DNA of 27,576 nt from Sphaerosporella brunnea (taxonomy: Eukaryota > Ascomycota > Pezizomycetes > Pezizales > Pyronemataceae): positions 1 to 27,576 of the forward strand of contig VXIS01000471.1 in assembly GCA_008704415.1 (NCBI GenBank), written 5' to 3'. Within the stretch, counting starts at the first letter, position 1. Each line of letters starts with the position of its first letter. The notes below the pieces were generated by a model, which did not search any database, was not told where the DNA came from, and was given only the letters and a program-made list of their open reading frames with translations. The translations under genes were made by a program, and so were the position numbers. Positions 20,874 to 27,576 of this stretch are shown here, piece after piece.

Positions 20874-22943
20874 TCATCGCTTCTTCTGTACAAATATCTT
20901 TTGCATTCCCTTGGCTGCCTCACTGACAGCCGGGCTGTAATGTTTCTCCAACAATACGGTCTCCCAGATAGTAGCGGCGAACGGATTGCTACGCTCGGGC
21001 TCATCTGCCTCCATCATATACACGCCGTCACCCACGCTCTCTTCGGTCGAAAACAACCCTGCCAACTGGCGGTGATATTTCTTCCCCAGCTTGTTGACCA
21101 CTCCGACGGTTGCTAGCGTGGACTTTTCCGGCATTTGCAATGATGTTAACAATAGACGCTTGGTGAATGCTGCCATCCGGGAAACATTTGTGGCGCCGTT
21201 CTGCCTGAAGAAAAGGGCATCCAGAGCGCGGATCACCATTTCGATTTGGGTGGCTACGTTGACGCGGGAGGCCGGTGGAGCCGGAAGGTTTGGGTCGGGA
21301 AGACGTAGGGACTTGTGTGAGAGCTCGATGTCGGCGTCGAGAGAGAGCGGGAGGAGGGTTTTGTAGAGGTGTGTGGTGAAGTAGTTAAGGTCGACATTGA
21401 GCATCTTCTCCCCCTGGCCTTGCAGCAGGGCAAAGGCAGTAATGACACAGAGTAGCGCTTCTCGGGTTGCGTTACGGGATCCTGGTGAGGATGATTCATC
21501 GTCTTCCAACTCTTCCTCCGCTTCCGCGATGAGTTCCTTGAGCGCTACCAACAGGTCACCAAAGAAATCCAGGTTAATTAAGTGTGCAAACCTGAGAATT
21601 TGACGTTAGTACGCGATCAGAGAGACGTGAGACAAGGTTGTAGACATACTTCGCCAGGCCTTCCAATGTAGCGGCCATGAGTCCGGGTGGCCTTTCCTTG
21701 AGGACCTTAAAATACGTCACAAAAACCAACTTCAACGTCTCACTCTGCCGTTTCTCTCGTTCCTCGTACGAGACGGTAGCATCGGCTTCTCTCATTTCCT
21801 TTTCGACTTCCTTCTTCTCCTTTTCCAGTTTCCGGGCTTTCTTGGTCCGGAACTCTCGGTCTTTCTTCTTCCTTTTCAGTTTGGGATTATCCACCGAGTC
21901 GGTGGAGGCCTTTACGTCGAGTTCTGATAGTAATCGTAAGCTCAAAAAAGTATTGAGAACAGACTCGTCAATTCGGTAATGCTTCGCTTTGAACATCTTG
22001 CTAAGGAGCTGCACGGCTTCAAACGAGGCCGTCCCATCCTCGTCTGTGCGGAATATCTCTTCTAATGTGGTGCGCGCTTTTGTGAAATTATCGTCAATCG
22101 TCTTGACGCTCAGGACTTGCACCACTATTTTCAACAGTTCACCGCGGAAGTTGAAATGGGGGACATGGGACAACAGTTGGCATGCACAGTTGACAGCAAC
22201 CTTTGCAAGAGATAGCAACGCCGGGGATCCGTCCGTTCGTGATGCTAAACCCGCGTCCATCAGCTAACATCAACGGGAAGGGGGCGAAAACGGTCTCTCA
22301 CACTTGACCAATTTCCCCAACTTCTCCACATATATTTGGTACCCGGCCACGAGGCCCTGCTCAAAGGTGCGCAGTTTCTTAACGTCTTTAGAAACCTTGA
22401 CCTTCTGCTCCTCCTCCGTCAACGGGCGAATCCGATAACCGGGGATGACATCTTTGTAGACAGTCATGAGCGCGGCCAGCGCCAACTTCTGTATCGTAGT
22501 GTTATGATCATCCGTCATTTCGCGCATCAGTTTGAGCATCCCAATCTACCGATCTGTCAGCGCATCCTCACCAACATACAAACCAAAAACGGCCATACAT
22601 TCTCCTCCGGATCTTCCTGCACCGCAGACGCAATCTTTGCCAGCTCCTCCTTCGCCTCCAGAACCCGTTGGCGCTCTGGAATCTTTGGTTTCCCCTCCTC
22701 CGCCACTCCTTGGTCCACCTCCATCTCATCCACCTTCTCCTTCTCCTTCTCTTCTTCTTCTACCTCATTATCACTCGACTCTGGGCTCGGCGACCGCAGC
22801 GCTGGCACAATCCCGGTCGCGGTCTTGATCGGTAGCCTATTAGATTCCTTTTTCTCCTTCTTGCTGCGTTTGAGAGCGCGCGGTCCGCGCGTTTCGTAGG
22901 ATTGCTCAAGTTGCCAATTGGCGGCGTTGGCAAATCGTTCCAT
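20874..22943 (-). CDS. NOC3: Noc3-like nucleolar complex-associated protein 3
   Basis: Exons 22943-22599, 22545-22302, 22244-21650 and 21591-20874 join to 633 residues. The introns (53, 57 and 58 nt) are GT-AG; the last has a perfect TACTAAC branch site. Landmarks are WQLEQSYETR and SNRLPIKTATG near the N-terminus, a Glu/Lys-rich stretch, then IQKLALAALMTVYKDVIPGYRIRPL and a NOC3p-type helical repeat region (NCACQLLSHVPHFNFRGELL). A lysine-rich segment (KLKRKKKDREFRTKKARKLE) and a C-terminal CBF/Mak21-like domain (LAKFAHLINLDFFGDLL, AATIWETVLLEKHYSPAV) follow. Noc3 with Noc2 supports late 60S precursor maturation and export, and yeast Noc3 also takes part in replication licensing. The start is supported by an in-frame TAG at 23067-23069 with no in-frame ATG between it and 22943. 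Confidence 0.93.
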
Positions 22944-23885
22944 GGTTGCAAAGATTGATGATGCTTGTTGCTTTGCTTTGAGACCAATTTTTTTAGTCGT
23001 GCGACTATGGAAAAAACCCCTAACCTGCGCAGCGCACGTGGTAGCACAACGAGTGATTATCCATGGCTAAGAGTGCCCCATGGCTAAGAGTGCCCCACGG
23101 CAAGGAATTGGTTGCGGGCCTTGCGGCTATCCCCGCTTGTGGATATGTAAGTAATTTCAAAACGTGGCACTTGTGTCTACAGGTTCACGGACAATTTTTC
23201 TCGGATGCCCTCTATTATTAGACCCCTGGTAACAGAGGTCATGTCGTACGCATCACCGCCACGTGCACGAGGTATAAACCATCATCTTATTTCTAGGAGG
23301 CTGTTATCGCCAACCGTACACCAAATATGTATGATTTATAAAGATCGATCGTTCAATTTTACAACTACATCTGATCATCGTTTTCATGCATCATTCCCTA
23401 AAACGCCAAACTCTTCCACCAATCCTTTCACAAATGGAACCCATATACATCTCTCCTTCCACAGTAATCGTCAAATCATGGGCTCATCAAGCCAGCGGTA
23501 ACCCACTCTACAAGGGTTGCTTTTTCTTTTAACGATAAGCAGTCCAGCAGTAACCAGCCCGCCTAGCCCGGTTGAAGAATACAGTGCCCACCACGCAACC
23601 GTAAGCAACATGCCACATTCATCAGTTCGAAGTAACAAAACAATAATGAAAGAGAAGAAAAGAGATACAAAAAAAAAGAAAAAAAAAAGCTAAGTAAGGA
23701 AGGGAAAACCGCGTCCAACGCTCATAGCAACGTGAGAAGTGAAGTTGCACAATGAAGCCCCCCTAACAATAATTATATGGAAACCGGAAAGAGAGAAAAG
23801 GGCAAAAACAAGTAAATCGATGAAAAGCCCCTTTGATAAACGGAAGGCAGAATTGTGTCAAAAAGCAGTGGATGTACCGGCCAGC
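22944..23885. other. Spacer between NOC3 (5' side) and pkaC (3' side)
   Basis: Both neighbours are on the minus strand, so this 942 bp combines the NOC3 promoter and the pkaC 3' UTR. CACGTG palindromes occur near 23035 and 23262. A tandem 17-mer lies at 23063-23096. An A-rich tract (about 23635-23690) becomes a T-rich stretch downstream of pkaC on its coding strand. No gene is evident. Confidence 0.6.
23063..23096. repeat. Perfect tandem duplication of a 17-mer
   Basis: The unit ATGGCTAAGAGTGCCCC is present twice, head to tail, about 120 bp upstream of the NOC3 start codon. It is exact, so it is recent or conserved. It lies in the presumed NOC3 promoter or leader. Confidence 0.9.
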
Positions 23886-25447
<1,562 letters not shown>

Positions 25448-26001
25448 ATACGAGATTCCCGGGGTGTGTTAGAGGGGGGGGGGGGGATGGGAAAGGGATG
25501 TCGCCGGTCGGAGCAGTCGGTGCGAACCCTTTGTTGCGTTTCGAAATGGATGGAGTTGGTTGAGGTATCGGCGCGGGACTGAACAATGGAGAAACAAATG
25601 GAGAGAGTTCAGCCGAGAATTCGGAAGGCGGGGACGACTTGTGAACGACAACAGCAGCACAACAAGGTACCGTGGCAACGCAATGCAGGATGGGAGCGGG
25701 AAAAGCAGCGGCAGAAGTGGTTGGGTGGGATGGGAGCGTCTTTTTTTATTTATTGTTTCTTTCACGCTCTTTTGTCTCTCTGGGTCTGCGGGATTCGAAT
25801 ATTCTCTCCACTGGAAGAAGATGGCCGAGTTTTGGGGTGGAGGAGTTCGCCTTGGCTGGGTTACAGTGTTGCGGCTCACTACCAAGCTCTTTGGTTGAGG
25901 TGTTTCCCGAAAGAGGTGTCGTCGATACGAGGTGGATGAAGAGCTGGCGAATTGTCGGCGGTGGGGATATTATTGAGAGGGAGCACTCTGATCGAGCGGT
26001 G
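25448..26001 (-). promoter_or_regulatory. ATG-free leader/promoter region of pkaC
   Basis: On the minus strand there is no ATG from the pkaC start back to 26002-26004. A C13 run (G13 on the plus strand, 25474-25486) lies 27-39 nt before the start codon, and the coding strand is pyrimidine-rich overall. This fits a long 5' leader without upstream initiation codons. The transcription start is not determinable here. Confidence 0.5.
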
Positions 26002-26899
26002 ACATACCTAGCATTTTTGCTCGAGCACCCTCTCTTAGAGTCTTTGACGAATGGGCGCTCCTTTTGGTTTTCGGATACCCTAGAGTGGTGTAAGATCCTT
26101 TCAGGCATCGATACTACTCTGCATTGAACCATTGAAGCACAGCATCGTCAAAGCAAAGCTTGATGGATGAGACTCCACTTCCGCCAGTCGACTTCCCGTT
26201 CGATGGCTCTCCTCCTCCGCACCAAGTCATCGAACAAGCACCCGGAGCTTCCTTCCCTCCGCCCCAACGCGGAACTCCACCCTCGATGTGTCCGTGAAAC
26301 ACGCCCCCAGTCTTTGCATCTCGGTAGGTAATCCATGATTGGCAGAGCAAGCTCTGTATCGTCAAATGGGTAGTTAAGATTCGACATGACTTCACAGAAG
26401 CTTAGGTGGGGTCCGAGGGCAGTACTCTGCCGCGCTGGCAAACGTTGCCAGCTTGGATTTTTCGATCAATGCCGATGAGAACAGCTGCATCAATAGAGGG
26501 CTCTCTACCTCTACTTCGGACTTTAACAAGGTTTCTTGGAAGGCCGGAAAAGACCTTTTTCGAGATCCCTTAGTACCAAATCAAGGGCATCGTATTTGGA
26601 CGGTTCGAATCGTCAAAAACGTTAATTAAAACACATCAACTTATACAAACGTTGGCTGTCGCAAGATACTTGTACTAGGGTACAAGGGTAAGTCGGTCTC
26701 CCTTCCTGAAAAGGTATCGTGGGTTTCCAGCCACAGAAAATCGCCAGCTAGCATCTCCGCGTGCACACAACACACTACACAACCACCATCAAACACACAA
26801 CAACCGTCAAACAATCATGAAGTCGAAGGGCACCCGCGGAGAGCCACCATGAGGCAAGCGACACTTGGGAACGACTTGAGATGAGAAAATACAGATAAT
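26002..26899. other. Spacer between the pkaC promoter and the retroelement
   Basis: I see no gene. Two overlapping minus-strand frames of about 95 codons near 26114-26441 have no motif. A perfect hairpin lies at 26434-26452. The part nearest the retroelement is CA-rich (CACACAACACAC near 26761-26810). Confidence 0.5.
26434..26452. repeat. Perfect 8 bp hairpin with a 3 nt loop
   Basis: GCTGGCAA is followed by ACG and then TTGCCAGC. It lies about 990 bp upstream of the pkaC start. There is no T-run beside it, and a bacterial-type terminator would not apply in a fungus. It could be a palindromic protein-binding site or chance. Confidence 0.6.
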
Positions 26900-27336
26900 T
26901 ACTTTGCGTGAGCACGTTGGTATGGGCCAAAATAGGTCGTAGGTAAACATACCTATCCAAAGTCAAAACAAAGCAAAACAAAACCCTTCCAAATCTATCA
27001 ATACAATAGAAAGGGTTGGAACAGACTGAGGAGGCTTAAGGTACTCACGTACAGAGGGGTAATAGACAGGTTGAGGAACAACATGGAACAATGAGGTTGA
27101 GAGGTAACAAAGGGTACAGTGCACAAGATCTAGGACTCAGATTTGAACTATAATACTCAGATTGACATACAAAGGTTCAGTAAAGAAGAAAGGAAAGCAA
27201 ACAACAAGTAAAAGAGAAGGTCCCTCTATATAGCCCACGTGACCGCGGCGCCCCGCGCCACATGGTAGCCGAATATAGGCTCAGCAGAGCTGCAACAAAG
27301 AACCGTAACATCATAATCCAACCTTGCACCGTGACA
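26900..27336 (-). mobile_element. 3' LTR of a Ty3/gypsy retrotransposon (left border approximate)
   Basis: Read on the minus strand, the integrase-end coding remnant is followed by a purine-rich tract (GTAGGAGGGGAATAC, 27351-27337) and then TGTCACGG starting at 27336. This is the usual polypurine tract and TG start of an LTR. A TATA-like CTATATAG sits at 27226-27233, about 105 bp inside, as in an LTR promoter. The far end (CA dinucleotide and target duplication) could not be located; the start given is an estimate, with other possible ends between about 26820 and 26980. Confidence 0.6.
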
Positions 27337-27370
27337 GTATTCCCCTCCTACAGCTGAGCTTCGGCAAAGC

Positions 27371-27574
27371 TCATTCATCTTTTGGTAGAGATCTCTGCTT
27401 GTCTAAATTGGTCTTGTGGAAGTAATCAAAAACTTTCAAACCGTTAACCAGCTCGGCTGGTTCCCACTGCGGCTAATTGTAGCTAGTCCACTTGACCCAA
27501 TACTGGAGCTTACGCCACCATTCATGCAATCGCGAGTCGAGTATCCAATTGACAAACCACTCTTGCTCACCCTC
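27371..27574 (-). pseudogene. C-terminal integrase chromodomain of a decayed Ty3/gypsy (chromovirus) pol
   Basis: The minus strand reads EWFVNWILDSRLHEWW, RKLQYWVKWTSYN, stop, PQWEPAELVNG, then FHKTNLDKQ and a final TGA at 27373-27371. The pattern of a WxVxxILDSR start, LQYxVKWxxY and WEPAExL matches chromodomains at the C-terminus of chromovirus integrases, which read histone marks and guide insertion. The TAG at 27475-27473 interrupts the domain inside the expected YNxxxWEPAE motif, so this copy cannot make an intact domain. The rest of the element lies beyond the right edge of the window. Confidence 0.85.
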
Positions 27575-27576
27575 AA

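Noticed and set aside
22944..23066. N-terminal extension of NOC3 through the open frame upstream of its ATG
   Set aside because: The frame is open for 41 codons but contains no ATG and is closed by an in-frame TAG at 23067-23069.
25672..26441. Plus-strand 151-codon frame and minus-strand 93 to 97-codon frames upstream of pkaC
   Set aside because: The plus-strand frame starts at GTG. None of these frames shows a domain, and they lie in the presumed pkaC promoter.
26601..26611. GGTTCGAATCG resembling a tRNA B box
   Set aside because: No A box or acceptor stem could be found at the proper spacing, and the local stem is only four pairs.

Overview
The window is nuclear DNA of a filamentous ascomycete. 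The evidence is the gene set (Bud4/anillin-type septation protein, Vms1, Cbp3, a giant USP-family deubiquitinase, Noc3, PKA catalytic subunit), the very short GT-AG introns (mostly 46-65 nt, with CTRAY-like branch points) and pyrimidine-rich leaders. Gene content and the glutamine-rich PKA N-terminus suggest Eurotiomycetes (Eurotiales/Onygenales). That placement is inferred from memory of family members, not from a search.

Layout, left to right: a leader lacking any ATG for about 0.7 kb (178-894) precedes bud4 (+, 895-5478, six exons). A 1.1 kb convergent spacer (5479-6613) carries two overlapping inverted-repeat elements that look like MITEs. Next comes the divergent pair vms1 (-, 6614-8508) and cbp3 (+, 8782-9710), which share a 273 bp promoter; one rescues stalled peptidyl-tRNA, the other assembles cytochrome b in mitochondria. 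A very large USP-family ubiquitin hydrolase (-, 10072-18670) is rebuilt here from 19 exons and 18 tiny introns as about 2545 residues. A 2.2 kb stretch without a recognisable gene (18671-20873) holds another inverted-repeat element. NOC3 (-, 20874-22943, four exons) acts in ribosome biogenesis and replication licensing. pkaC (-, 23886-25447, three exons) is the cAMP-dependent kinase catalytic subunit and has a second ATG-free leader. The right edge (about 26900-27576) is the 3' end of a decayed Ty3/gypsy chromovirus on the minus strand: a chromodomain with an in-frame stop, a purine-rich tract and an LTR with a TATA box.

The genes are conserved housekeeping and morphogenesis genes, not a cluster or operon. 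No new multigene system is evident. The most notable material is between the genes: the palindromic elements, the retroelement end upstream of pkaC, the ATG-free leaders, and splice choices that could alter protein ends. Exon borders were placed by hand from reading-frame continuity and GT/AG signals; ambiguous ones are flagged.
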